In this document: positions 8,388-16,851 of the stretch, piece by piece | Layout of the letters: each line of letters begins with the position of its first letter | Position numbering within the stretch: the first letter of the stretch is position 1 | NCBI GenBank assembly: GCA_027493625.1 | Contig: JAOSKM010000001.1 | Location: forward strand, 2,194,657 to 2,258,656 | Direction: 5' to 3' | Length of the DNA stretch: 64,000 nt | Source of the DNA: Planctomycetota bacterium | GTDB lineage: Bacteria > Planctomycetota > UBA8742 > UBA2392 | Notes under the pieces: model-generated | Databases searched by the model: none | Seen by the model: only the letters and a program-made list of their open reading frames with translations | Told to the model about the DNA's origin: nothing | Program-made: the position numbers and the translations under genes

Positions 8388-8588
8388 ATGAAGATCACCG
8401 TGAACGGCACCGAGCGCGAAGTGGCGGAGGGCACCACGATCGCCCAGTTGATCGAGCAGCTGAAGCTGCGCACCGACCGCATCGCCACCGAGCGCAACCT
8501 GGATGTCGTGCCCAAGGCCAGGTACGCGGAAACGCGCCTGGCGGATGGGGACAAGCTCGAGATCGTTACCTTTGTGGGCGGCGGATAG
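8388..8588 (+). CDS. thiS: sulfur carrier protein ThiS
   Basis: 66 residues with a ubiquitin-like fold ([12 protein letters not shown] opening, [16 protein letters not shown] ending) and the obligatory C-terminal Gly-Gly that becomes the thiocarboxylate donating sulfur to the thiazole of thiamine. It sits directly upstream of thiG, its partner. No ThiF or ThiO gene is in view. Confidence 0.93.
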   Translation: MKITVNGTEREVAEGTTIAQLIEQLKLRTDRIATERNLDVVPKARYAETRLADGDKLEIVTFVGGG

Positions 8589-8665
8589 GGAGGATTCAGG
8601 ATTATGGATTCAGGATTCAGTCTTTCTGCATCCTGCATTCTGAATTCTGAATTTCGGACGAGAAC
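8589..8665. repeat. word repeat (GGATTCAG) with inverted arms inside thiS-thiG gap
   Basis: The left half repeats ATTCAGGATT, and the right half repeats its complement-like CTGAATTCTGAAT, so the stretch folds back on itself imperfectly. It is the same class as the element at 29.3 kb and sits between two genes expected to be co-transcribed. Confidence 0.6.
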
Positions 8666-9499
8666 ATGAACACTTCGGCACAAGCTCTAGATACTCCGCT
8701 CAAGGTTGGCGACTATACCTTCACCTCGCGCCTGCTTGTCGGCACCGGCAAGTACGCGACCTTTCAGCTGATGCGCGACTGCCTTGAAGCCAGCGGCACC
8801 GAATGCGTCACCGTGGCCGTGCGCCGCGTGAAGCTGGACGGCCCCAAAGAAGAAAACCTGCTCAGCTTCATCGACGAGTCGAAGTACAAAATCCTGCCCA
8901 ACACCGCCGGCTGTTTCACGGCCGAGGACGCGATCCGCACCGCGCACCTCTCACGAGAGGCGCTGAACACACCGCTGGTGAAGCTGGAGGTGCTGGCGGA
9001 CCCCAAGACGCTGCTGCCCGAGCCGGTCGGCACGCTGGAGGCCTGCGCGCGCCTGGTGAAAGAAGGCTTCACGGTGCTGGTGTACACCAGCGACGACCCG
9101 GTGATGGCGCGCAGGTTGGCGGACCTGGGCGTGGCCAGCGTGATGCCAGCGGGCTCGCCGATAGGAAGCGGCCAGGGTGTGCTGAACCCGAACAACATCC
9201 GCATCATCCTCGAGACCGTGCGCGAGCAGTACAAGCTGCCGATCATCGTGGACGCCGGCGTGGGCACGGCCAGCGACGTCACCATCGCCATGGAACTCGG
9301 CGCTGACGGCGTGCTGCTGAACACCGGCATCGCACACGCGCAGGACCCGCTGCGCATGGCGGTCGCCATGAAGGCCGGCATCGAGGCCGGACGCCTCGCC
9401 TATCTGGCCGGCCGCATCCCGTGCAAGCTGTACGCCAACGCATCAAGCCCGATGGAAGGCCGCATCGCCAGCGTGAAGGAAGGCATCCCCGGCGAGTAG
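8666..9499 (+). CDS. thiG: thiazole synthase ThiG
   Basis: 277 residues. A TIM-barrel enzyme that builds the thiazole phosphate of thiamine from 1-deoxyxylulose-5-phosphate, dehydroglycine/iminoglycine and ThiS thiocarboxylate. Seen are RLLVGTGKY, the Schiff-base lysine in VKLEVL (Lys106), the phosphate-binding [12 protein letters not shown] and [10 protein letters not shown], and the ending ASSPMEGRI. Length and motifs are complete. Paired with thiS; no TPP riboswitch was recognised upstream. Confidence 0.95.
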   Translation: MNTSAQALDTPLKVGDYTFTSRLLVGTGKYATFQLMRDCLEASGTECVTVAVRRVKLDGPKEENLLSFIDESKYKILPNTAGCFTAEDAIRTAHLSREALNTPLVKLEVLADPKTLLPEPVGTLEACARLVKEGFTVLVYTSDDPVMARRLADLGVASVMPAGSPIGSGQGVLNPNNIRIILETVREQYKLPIIVDAGVGTASDVTIAMELGADGVLLNTGIAHAQDPLRMAVAMKAGIEAGRLAYLAGRIPCKLYANASSPMEGRIASVKEGIPGE

Positions 9500-9566
9500 C
9501 ATGGCCGTCCCGGCCATGGTGTGCTGATCGGCCTCCGGCCGATCCCCATGGGCCAGAGGCCCATGG
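9500..9566. repeat. three perfect hairpins downstream of thiG
   Basis: CATGGCC-GTCCC-GGCCATG, GATCGGCC-TCC-GGCCGATC and CCATGGGCC-AGA-GGCCCATGG follow each other with almost no spacers. They belong to the same variable-arm, short-loop class as those at 3.1 and 5.7 kb. Confidence 0.75.
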
Positions 9567-9575
9567 ACACGCCAT

Positions 9576-9968
9576 GGGCGGGACGCCCAATACTGCGGGG
9601 TTAAGGCGAAACAGTCGTCGGTTTAGCTCTTTGGCGCGGAGCGCCTGCACAGTGGAAGCCCCCACCGAACGCCTCCGGCGTTCGGTGGGGGTAATCGGCG
9701 GAAGAACGACCAAAGGCGCGGAGCGCCGACACACTCGCGGCGCTTGCCGCGAGGACCGATCGGCCGCAAGCGGCCGTTGTGCCGGCGCTCCGCGCCTCTC
9801 AAACCTCTTTTGCCCGTAACCCCCGCCTTGTTGGCGCCTCGCTGCGCTAGGGCGCCAACCGGCGGGGGCTAACAATTGTTACGGCGCTCCGCGCCTGACT
9901 GCCGATACAATCTGCACGTCGGAGTCTGCCGCGAAACTCCTTAACCCCGCAGTATTGGGCGGGACGCC
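9576..9968. mobile_element. palindrome-packed non-coding element with 22-bp terminal inverted repeats (MITE-like)
   Basis: The ends 9585-9606 and 9939-9960 are exact reverse complements over 22 bp (starting GCCCAATACTGCGG). Outside them is the same 12-bp word GGGCGGGACGCC, at 9576-9587 and 9957-9968; it overlaps the inverted repeats and looks like a target duplication. Inside are four copies of the 13-mer GGCGCGGAGCGCC, two in each orientation (9633, 9715, 9784, 9883). There is a 15-bp stem at 9659-9691 and a nested large hairpin at 9820-9868. No convincing protein frame lies within. It fills most of the 540-bp gap between thiG and the DUF1992 gene. Confidence 0.6.
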
Positions 9969-10040
9969 GATGCTACTTCCTCGACCTGTACGTTGTTACA
10001 ATGGCTGTGGGTGTCTCCGCCCCCGCTTTAGGAGACGGCC

Positions 10041-10445
10041 ATGACTGAGCGCAAACCGTGGGGCATGCCGCAGGAAGACTGGGTGGACAAGCTGATCCGC
10101 GAAGCCCAGGAGCGCGGCGAATTCGACAACCTTCCCAAGGGCAAAGAGATCAAGGGCCTCGACCGCCCCTGGTCGCTCGATGACTGGGCGCGCGAGAAGA
10201 TCAAAAGCGAGGGCGTCAGCATCCTGCCGCCCGGCCTGCAACTGCGCCGCGACGTCGAACGCGAACTGGAAGAGATCATGCAGCTCGCCCTCGAAGAAGG
10301 CGTGCGCCGCGCGGTCGCAACGCTGAACGAACACATCCGCGATACCAACCGCCGCATCATGGAAGGACCGCACTCGATGGTGCGGCCGCTCAACGCCGAC
10401 GAAGTGGTGGTGAAATGGAAAGCGCGCAAGGCGCGATCAGGCTGA
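10041..10445 (+). CDS. DUF1992 / DnaJ-homologue C28-like domain protein
   Basis: 134 residues matching the DUF1992 domain. The hallmarks are WVDKLIREAQERGEFDNLPKGKEI near the start, a second helical block (ERELEEIMQLALEEGVRRAV) and an N-P-L/ADEVV-type end. The family is found alone in bacteria and fused in DNAJC28; its role is unknown. GGAG lies 6 nt upstream of the ATG. The last codons overlap those of the convergent small membrane-protein gene. Confidence 0.8.
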   Translation: MTERKPWGMPQEDWVDKLIREAQERGEFDNLPKGKEIKGLDRPWSLDDWAREKIKSEGVSILPPGLQLRRDVERELEEIMQLALEEGVRRAVATLNEHIRDTNRRIMEGPHSMVRPLNADEVVVKWKARKARSG

Positions 10446-10745
10446 AGGCGCGGTTTCGCGCCGGCGCTGCTCACGCACCGCCGCGAGCTCGGTCTTGACG
10501 CGGCGCTCCATAAGCTCGAGCACCACGATCACGGCCAGGAAGTTCAGTGCCACACAGGCCGCCGCGGCTGCACTCCAGAACAGCGCTCCGACTGCGGGGA
10601 TGGTAAAGATCGCCGCCACACCCAGCAGGTTGATCACCTGATTGAAGCCGCGCAGACTGGCAACCAGCCGCTGTTCCTGCGCGCCGGACTTTGCTTCACC
10701 CAGCATGCGCTGCGCGTTCCGGCCGCTTTCAACGTAGGCTTTCAT
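10437..10745 (-). CDS. small membrane protein, two helices
   Basis: 102 residues: a polar N-terminal third, then two hydrophobic helices (INLLGVAAIFTIPAVGALFW; AACVALNFLAVIVVLEL) and a basic tail. The start ATG lies inside the end of the upstream gene, preceded by AAGGAGG 6 nt away, so the two are translationally linked. No known family recognised. Confidence 0.6.
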   Translation of the reverse strand: MKAYVESGRNAQRMLGEAKSGAQEQRLVASLRGFNQVINLLGVAAIFTIPAVGALFWSAAAAACVALNFLAVIVVLELMERRVKTELAAVREQRRRETAPSA

Positions 10746-11175
10746 TCTCGGCCTCCTTCATCTGCAACGCTGCCATGGCGCGCTGGTATTCCGCACGGCG
10801 GATCAGACGGCGCCCGACGCCGCCCAGGCGATGCTGGCCTGCCAGCCAGCCCCAGAGGAAGTGTAATGCCCCCAGACCGACCACGAAACCGAGCATTGCC
10901 CAGTTGCCGGCCTGCATGTGCTCCGGGCCGCCGCGGAAGCACTCCAGCGCCACCCAGGCCAGGGCGGCGTCTCCCAGCGCAACCAGCGAGAACACACAGG
11001 CTGCCAGCCATACGCCGCGGCGGCCGCGGGCGATCACCGCGCGGCCGTGTCGCTCGAGATCGTCTGCGTCGCGCAGGCTGGCGATGCGGGCCTGGTGGCG
11101 CAGATGCCCGCGCTGCTGCACAGCGGCGTGAGCGCCGCTTTCAGTGTAGGGATCGCCAGTGCGCTCCTGCGCCAT
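10729..11175 (-). CDS. small membrane protein, two helices
   Basis: 148 residues, with helices around residues 55-78 and 90-112 and basic ends. It overlaps the following membrane-protein gene by 17 bp and follows the lipoprotein gene by about 40 bp, forming a three-gene minus-strand unit. No family recognised; the two membrane proteins may work together at the inner membrane. Confidence 0.55.
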   Translation of the reverse strand: MAQERTGDPYTESGAHAAVQQRGHLRHQARIASLRDADDLERHGRAVIARGRRGVWLAACVFSLVALGDAALAWVALECFRGGPEHMQAGNWAMLGFVVGLGALHFLWGWLAGQHRLGGVGRRLIRRAEYQRAMAALQMKEAENESLR

Positions 11176-11214
11176 GGCTCCATTGTACGCGGGAAAGAAC
11201 GCCGAGCACCAAGG

Positions 11215-11694
11215 TTAATCAATGCGCGCGAGCAGGCGGCCCTGCTGGTCGCGGAAAATCACCTCGCCCTTTTCGTCTTTGGTCGGGTAGGCAAGGCGCA
11301 CCTGGCTGCCGTAGGTCCAGCGGTTCATGCGCTCATCCAGGCGGCGCTGCTCCTGTTCGAAGTCATCGGAGGGGCTTTCGCCCGCCAGCGCCACCGTTTC
11401 GCGCCGGTCCGCGGCCTCGATCACCAGCGTCACGGAATTCACCCAGCGCAGCACCGTGCCCTCCGTGGGCGCGGGGGGCTGCTCGGCGCTGTTCCAGTTG
11501 CCGGTAGAGGGCCGGTCGCGCTCGACCTGCGCGGATTCGCCGGCGTTGCCCTGCTTCTGCTCGCCTTCGTTGGCACGCGGGTCTTCACCGCGCCTGATGG
11601 CCTCAAGCTCGGCGGGCGTGGGTTCATAGCCCAGCACGGCCATGCAGCCGGCAGTGGTGAGCATCAGGCACAGGCAGGTCAGCAGTCGCAGCAT
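11215..11694 (-). CDS. lipoprotein with a possible degenerate nuclease-like (SNase) fold
   Basis: 159 residues starting MLRLLTCLCL, with a lipobox LTTAGC placing the acylated Cys at 17. After a charged low-complexity linker comes a pattern resembling staphylococcal-nuclease folds: a VLRWVNSVTLVIE strand, then VALAGES, then a helix and YGSQVRLAY with GRLLARID at the end. The Asp/Arg/Glu active-site residues of SNase are not conserved, so it is probably non-catalytic. The fold call is an inference. It heads a three-gene unit. Confidence 0.65.
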   Translation of the reverse strand: MLRLLTCLCLMLTTAGCMAVLGYEPTPAELEAIRRGEDPRANEGEQKQGNAGESAQVERDRPSTGNWNSAEQPPAPTEGTVLRWVNSVTLVIEAADRRETVALAGESPSDDFEQEQRRLDERMNRWTYGSQVRLAYPTKDEKGEVIFRDQQGRLLARID

Positions 11695-11743
11695 GGGTGG
11701 AATGGTAGCGGGGCCGCGCCAAGCGGCAAGCACAGGAACGCAA

Positions 11744-11765
11744 AACGGCGCCTGCCGGCGCCGTT
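11744..11765 (-). terminator. intrinsic terminator after the surface-protein gene
   Basis: AACGGCGCC/GGCGCCGTT stem with a 4-nt loop. On the minus strand it is followed by TTTTG. It lies just after the stop of the choice-of-anchor-type protein. Confidence 0.7.
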
Positions 11766-11783
11766 CTGGTCAAACAGGTTCTG

Positions 11784-13259
11784 CTATGCCGCGCGACGGC
11801 GCAGCAGCGCCGGCACCAACGCACCCAGCGCGAACAGCAGCCACCAGGCGCTGCCATGCCCCGCCGAGCAGCCTGCACCACCCCCGCCGCCTGCAGTGCC
11901 CCCGGTGCCGACGGTACCGCCCGTGCTGCTGGCGTTCTGGCCGATACCGGTGAGATTGACGCGGAACGGCTCACGCTCGGAGCCGTCGGAATGGGGAATC
12001 TCCAGCACGGCCGAGCGTACGCCGTCAGCCAACGGGCTGAAGCGCACCGTGAGGCTGATCGTGCCGGCCGAGCTGACTGTCGTGGAGAAGCCGGCGAGGT
12101 CCAGGCTGAAGTCAGAGTGGCCGACCAGCGTGGGCGTGCCCAGGGTCAGGTCCGCGCCGGGCTGATAGCCCGTCCACAGGAAGTCGCCTACATCGGCATT
12201 GGCGATGGTCAGCGTGAAAGTGGCCGTGTTGCCGCCGTCCACGGTGCCGAAGTTGCGGGGCCCGGCGGGCGCGGCGTTTTCATCCAGGTGCGTGCCGATG
12301 TACTGGGGAACCATGCCCGTGTTGTCAAACCAAGGACCTGTGCTGTCGCTGACGCGGACCTGGTCGGATTCGACAATGCCCTCGCCTCTAAACTCGATGC
12401 GGAAGGGGCTGGCATGGAAACCGTCGTCCTGGGTGAACTCAAGTACCGCGGTGTGAGCGCCCGCCACGAACGGGTCAAAGCGCACGGTGAACAGCGTTCC
12501 GAAGGTCGGCGACAGCGTCCCGGTGAAACCCGTAAGGTCCAGTTCGAACTGGTTGTTGCCACTGATCCAGGCCGGGGTGCCGACGTGCAGGTCGCCGGCG
12601 CCGGCAGCGCCCGCGTTGAAAATGCCGATGGTAATCGACTCAGTGGCGCCGGCAGTCAGCTTGCGCTTTCCGAAATGCCGCCCGCCCACGGCCCCCAATT
12701 CATGGTAGACCGTTGTGCTTTTGAGCGGGAAGCTCTCCAGCACGTTGATGACCGGCACCGGTGAGGCCACGCCCAGCCCGGTAAGGTTGATGTGGAAGTC
12801 GGTGTATACGCCTGGGTTGGTGTAAGGGTTTTCCTCGTAGCTGAAGGTGACCTGGCCGGTCTTTGCCCCGGCCGACTGCGGCGAGCAGGAGATCCAGAAC
12901 TCCGTGCTGGCGCCAACCTGCAGGCTGCTGCTGAACGCGCCGGTGGCGACGGTGAAATCGTTGCCGCCCATGGTGACGGCCGGCGTGGTCATGTTCAGCA
13001 CCGCGCCGCCAAACATGCCGTCCTCATTGGTGATGCGGATCTTCACCCAGGGCGACAACTGCCCCACCAGCGTGGGCGGGCAGACTCGGCCGAATTCGGC
13101 GGCCATGTCGTTCACCACGCTGCAGAGCGCTACTCCGTTGGAAGTCTCCTGAACGCGCATGTTCGGAGTTGCTGTCGCCGGAGCCGTCGGTTGCGGATTG
13201 GCCGCAAGAACCGGCGGCCAAAGCACCGCCGCCAGCAGTAAAGCTGTCCAGTACTTCAT
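11784..13259 (-). CDS. secreted choice-of-anchor D-like protein with Gly-rich C-terminal sorting tail
   Basis: 491 residues. The signal peptide (cleavage near VLAAN) is followed by three Ig-like beta domains of the choice-of-anchor/ASPM-SPD2 type. The repeating signatures are FDLDLAGF/FELDLTGF, TVRFDP/TVRFSP and AVLEFTQDDG/AVLEIPHSDG, each ending F.V.L.G.G. The C-terminus is a Gly/Thr linker, a single GC, a hydrophobic helix (WWLLFALGALVPAL) and RRRAA. This tail resembles MYXO-CTERM-type sorting signals and recurs in the large surface protein near 56 kb. It is likely exported and anchored or processed at the cell surface. GAGGGGG lies upstream of the ATG. Confidence 0.85.
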   Translation of the reverse strand: MKYWTALLLAAVLWPPVLAANPQPTAPATATPNMRVQETSNGVALCSVVNDMAAEFGRVCPPTLVGQLSPWVKIRITNEDGMFGGAVLNMTTPAVTMGGNDFTVATGAFSSSLQVGASTEFWISCSPQSAGAKTGQVTFSYEENPYTNPGVYTDFHINLTGLGVASPVPVINVLESFPLKSTTVYHELGAVGGRHFGKRKLTAGATESITIGIFNAGAAGAGDLHVGTPAWISGNNQFELDLTGFTGTLSPTFGTLFTVRFDPFVAGAHTAVLEFTQDDGFHASPFRIEFRGEGIVESDQVRVSDSTGPWFDNTGMVPQYIGTHLDENAAPAGPRNFGTVDGGNTATFTLTIANADVGDFLWTGYQPGADLTLGTPTLVGHSDFSLDLAGFSTTVSSAGTISLTVRFSPLADGVRSAVLEIPHSDGSEREPFRVNLTGIGQNASSTGGTVGTGGTAGGGGGAGCSAGHGSAWWLLFALGALVPALLRRRAA

Positions 13260-13381
13260 GGAATATCCCCCTCAATATGTGCCTTTGCGGTCTCCTCAAA
13301 CCGCGTTACGGGCAACCATGCAACCGGCGTGCCAGTGCCTGTGCACGGCCCTGTGGGGCGCGCCGCTACCTGGCGGGAACT

Positions 13382-14830
13382 TCAGGCGTTACGTCCGAAA
13401 CGCTGCAGGTACTCTTCCATCCTGCATTTGCGGCGCGTGGAGGCGCTGGTCATGTAGCGAACCTTGCCGAACACCGGGCGTTCCGGCCCCCAGGCGCGAT
13501 CGAACAGGCCGAGGCACCAGCCGATGCCGCTGTAGCTGTTGGGGTCGCGACCATCGAGCGCGTACCTGTTGTTGAGCTGGATCATGATTTCCAGCGCCTG
13601 CTGCGGAGACTCGCTCCAGTGCAGGATCTGCTTGCCCCACAGCATGCGCAGGTAGTTGTGGATGCGGCCTTCGATCAGCAGCTGGCGCTGGGCGGCATTC
13701 CAGACTTCGTCGTGCGTCTCCGCGTTCTCGAACTGCTCCAGCGTGTAGGTGTAGGGGCGCTTGTCGCCGGCGTGGCGCTTGAGGGTGGTTTGCGCAAACG
13801 CCGGGAGGCAGTCGAGACGGTCGTAGTCCTCAGGGTGCTTGTGGCACCACTGGTAACCCAGCTCGCGCCAGGTGACGAGCTGGTCGAGGAACGCCTCGGC
13901 GTTGTCGCTCATCCCCCACCAGCCGCGCCGACCGTCGGTTTTTCCGGTCAGTTTTTCGGGTGCCCAGTTCTCGCGCCACGCGATGTTCTGCAGCACCTCC
14001 CACGCGCTGAGGTGGCCGAAATGCAACCAGGGCGAGAGGCCGCTGGTGACGTCATGGTCGGGGTGGTTGCGCTCTTCCTCATACACACCGAACTGGCGGT
14101 CCACCCACGCGCCCAGGTGAGTCACGGCCGCGTCCCAGCCGCCGGGGACGCTTGCCGCCGGCACGTCGTGGTCGATCGGCAGCTTCGAGAGCTCCGCAGC
14201 GAAACCGGGCGGCCAGCGTTTCAGTACATCCGGCGCTACGCGCACAGGCGGCAAGTTCACGCCCTGCAGCGGATCTTCCAGCGGTTGCTGACCCAGGTGC
14301 GCCGGCAACTCTTTCTGCAGATGGCGCCGGAACGAAAGCGCCACCGTGAACTCGCGCTCCGTTGCGTGCAGCGGATACAAGCCATTGCTGTCTATCCTTT
14401 CAAGCCGCACATCAAGCTGTCTCGCGGCCGCCTCCACCATGTGGGGCAGGAAGAAGCACGGGAACTCGTCGGTCACCACGGCCACCGCGCGCGCGGCCAG
14501 GGCCAGCAGCAGGCCCTTGTCGGCGCCATCCGCGGGCTCGGTGTACGGCAGGTACACGGCCGTGGTTTTCGCGAAGGCGCGGGCGTTGGCGGCCATGCCG
14601 TCGATGATGAATTTGTGTATGCGCTCGCTTGCCCAGCGGTACCCGCAGCGCAAGGGCTCGAACACCAGCAGCCCCTTGCCGTGCTCACGCGCGAGTTCGA
14701 CGGCGCGCTGCAGGCCGAGGTTGTAGCGGGGGCGGCGGGCGGCGATCATCCAGTACAGCACGTAGTCGCGCCCCGGGTGCAGAGGCGCGTCGTTACAGGC
14801 ATGGATGCGGAGCGCGGGCACTTTCTGCAT
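13382..14830 (-). CDS. phr: class II CPD photolyase
   Basis: 482 residues. Repairs UV-induced cyclobutane pyrimidine dimers using reduced FAD and light. Class II signatures are clear: ARRPRYNLGLQRAVELA near the start, NHPDHDVTSGLSPWLHFGHLS, WRELGYQWC, GRIHNYLRMLWGKQIL with the conserved Trp, and NRYALDGRDPNSYSGIGW with the family ending. Length matches the class. It stands alone on the minus strand, divergent from the isochorismatase-like gene. Confidence 0.95.
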   Translation of the reverse strand: MQKVPALRIHACNDAPLHPGRDYVLYWMIAARRPRYNLGLQRAVELAREHGKGLLVFEPLRCGYRWASERIHKFIIDGMAANARAFAKTTAVYLPYTEPADGADKGLLLALAARAVAVVTDEFPCFFLPHMVEAAARQLDVRLERIDSNGLYPLHATEREFTVALSFRRHLQKELPAHLGQQPLEDPLQGVNLPPVRVAPDVLKRWPPGFAAELSKLPIDHDVPAASVPGGWDAAVTHLGAWVDRQFGVYEEERNHPDHDVTSGLSPWLHFGHLSAWEVLQNIAWRENWAPEKLTGKTDGRRGWWGMSDNAEAFLDQLVTWRELGYQWCHKHPEDYDRLDCLPAFAQTTLKRHAGDKRPYTYTLEQFENAETHDEVWNAAQRQLLIEGRIHNYLRMLWGKQILHWSESPQQALEIMIQLNNRYALDGRDPNSYSGIGWCLGLFDRAWGPERPVFGKVRYMTSASTRRKCRMEEYLQRFGRNA

Positions 14831-14931
14831 GCGGTTCCATTCTCGCGCGACCCTTGTAGCGTATGGCCGCGCTCACTAGCATGACGCGCCCCGAGCGTAG
14901 CGCAAACTTCAGACCCGCACAGGAGCAATCC

Positions 14932-15540
14932 ATGCAGCGTCCCCTGCTCGTGATCGACGTCCAACGCGGCAACATCAGCGAGTACAACCGTTTCATCCCG
15001 AACGGCATCGCCAGCATCATCAAGGCGGAGCTGTTCAACCCCATCATCTTCACGCGCTACATCAACACGCCCGACAGCCCGGCCCGCCTGTTCCTGGAGT
15101 CGACCGACATGAGCGACTTCGGCAGCGCCGGCCTCGACGCCAAGATCGGTGAAGTCATGGGCGCCAAGGCCCCGGGATTAGAGACCTACGGCGTAACGCC
15201 GCTGCCGGAAGGCTATGGCGCCGCGCGCTATCTGCTTACCAAGAACATTTACTCGGCCGTAACCCCGGAGTTCGAAGAGCTGCTGGGCGAGCTGAACCTG
15301 GAAAACACCGGCATGTACATCGTAGGCGCCGACACCGAGTCGTCGGTGCTGAAGACGGCGCTGGATCTCTTCGAGCGCAGCATCGAGCCGATTGTGCTGG
15401 CGGAGTTCTGCGGTAGCCACCGCGGCCTGGGCAACCATCAGCGGGCACTTGAGCTGATGAAGGAATTGATCGGGGCGGAGCGCGTGGTCAGCGACTACAT
15501 GCCTTTGCGCCAGCGCTGGGAACGTTCAAAGAACGCGTAA
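14932..15540 (+). CDS. isochorismatase-like protein lacking the catalytic cysteine
   Basis: 202 residues in the cysteine-hydrolase fold. The catalytic Asp (VIDVQRG, Asp9) and Lys (LTKNIYSAV, Lys104) are present. The nucleophile position in the VGADTESSVLKTA motif is Ser138 where the family has Cys (T-E-x-C-V). It may be a non-hydrolytic or altered-chemistry member. AGGAG lies 7 nt before the chosen ATG; an upstream ATG would add 23 unrelated residues. No functional hint comes from its neighbours. Confidence 0.8.
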   Translation: MQRPLLVIDVQRGNISEYNRFIPNGIASIIKAELFNPIIFTRYINTPDSPARLFLESTDMSDFGSAGLDAKIGEVMGAKAPGLETYGVTPLPEGYGAARYLLTKNIYSAVTPEFEELLGELNLENTGMYIVGADTESSVLKTALDLFERSIEPIVLAEFCGSHRGLGNHQRALELMKELIGAERVVSDYMPLRQRWERSKNA

Positions 15541-15704
15541 GTCAAGCCCACATCTATGCTTACGGCATGCCGCCGCCATGACAGAGTCGTGGTGATGATT
15601 CTTCCCGATTTATTGTAGGTTTCTGACCTCTCCCTCCTACACTTATAGCGGTGCAGTTCCGCGCACACATAGTGTGCAGCTTGTCCTTTGGAGGAGGAAC
15701 GCGG

Positions 15705-16695
15705 ATGAAACGAATGATTCTCGGCGCCATTGCCTTCGCGGGCGTTTTCGCCCTGGCGGGCATCACGGCGCAACCCCTGTCGGCCGGCTGATGCGGGCCC
15801 AGCGGGAGGCGGCGCCTCCGCAGGTGGTGGTGGTGGCGGCGGCGGAGGCGGCAGAGGCGGCTCCGGTGCAGCCAAGGCCGCATTGAACAAGAACAAGTAC
15901 AAGAAGAGCGGCTCAAGCTCGGGCAAGGCCTCGGGCGGAACGGCCGGCAAGAAGAAGCACGGCGGCGAGAGCGGCAGCTCGATCATTCCCGAGGAAGAAC
16001 TGATCTCGTGGTACCGCGCGGACACCGAGGTGTTCGAGGCGGCGGCCAAGGACAAGGCCCCGATCGTGCTGTACTTCGTCGAGGAGGGTCTCGATCCGAT
16101 CGACGCGTCGAAGCAGCTGCACGACACGGAATTGGCCAAGCTTTCGGACGACAACTTCCTGTTCGTGATGGTCGAGTACAACCCCGACCGCACGCCCTCG
16201 TTCGACAACGGCTCGCCGGTCCCGACCAGCAAGCTGCTGAGCCCCAACCCGTCGCGCGACTACAACATCACCAAGTACCCCAGCTACCTGGTGTGCGACT
16301 GGTTCGGCAACGAGTACGACCGCTACACCAAGACGCCGGGCGCCAAGGACCTCAAAAAGCAGCTTGAGGGCGTAAGCGACGCCGTGGAAAAGGCCAACGC
16401 CAAGCTGCAGGGCACCCTTGACGAGGCCAAGAAGGCGCTCGAAGCCAAGGACACCCGCAACTTCATGAAGGCCGCGATCAAGAACTTCAAGACCGGCACG
16501 GTAGGCCTCGCAAGTCAGGAAGAGACCATCGCACTGTACCGCAAGGTGATCGACCAGGCCCGCGAGGAGGTGAACAGCATCCTCGAGAACCGCCCGGAAG
16601 ACGCCAAGGACCGGCTCAAGCAGATGGCCAAGGACTACGGCGAAACCGAGCTCGCCTCTGAAATCAAGGATGCACAGGACATCATCAAGGGCTGA
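15705..16695 (+). CDS. secreted thioredoxin-like protein, apparent frameshift after signal peptide
   Basis: A GGAGGAGG site and ATG at 15705 give a typical signal peptide (MKRMILGAIAFAGVFALAGI). That frame closes after 28 codons; one base must be skipped around 15774-15790 to enter the downstream frame. The latter continues with a poly-Gly segment, a Lys/Ser-rich linker and a thioredoxin-fold domain: DKAPIVLYFVEEG, then LAKLSDDNFLFVMVEYN, then KYPSYLVCDWFG. No CxxC is present, so it is not a disulfide oxidoreductase. A long helical tail follows. About 330 residues in total. The shift is probably a sequencing slip in CCCC or nearby. Confidence 0.65.
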
Positions 16696-16718
16696 TCCTT
16701 GACGGATTTACGCCATTC

Positions 16719-16743
16719 CCGGGGACGGCTGAGCCGTCCCCGG
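16719..16743 (+). terminator. hairpin after thioredoxin-like gene
   Basis: Perfect 11-bp stem CCGGGGACGGC/GCCGTCCCCGG with loop TGA, 23 bp downstream of the stop, followed by a short T-containing tail. Confidence 0.55.
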
Positions 16744-16851
16744 CTGTTTAACCTCTGCCAGTATTTTGGCGGCGATGGCGCCTGATCCGCGGGATAGACT
16801 CTGCCTGTGACGCATGAGTCCGCGCCGCAAGCGCGGGAGGGAGAGGATGAA

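Noticed and set aside
8386..8665. TPP riboswitch controlling thiS-thiG
   Set aside because: No CTGAGA plus downstream thi-box-like core was found upstream of thiS or thiG; the gap holds only a word repeat.
9820..9868. Possible integron attC site in the palindromic element
   Set aside because: The large hairpin is nested and flanked by TAAC words, but the GTTGGCG core does not fit GTTRRRY and there is no integrase or cassette array.
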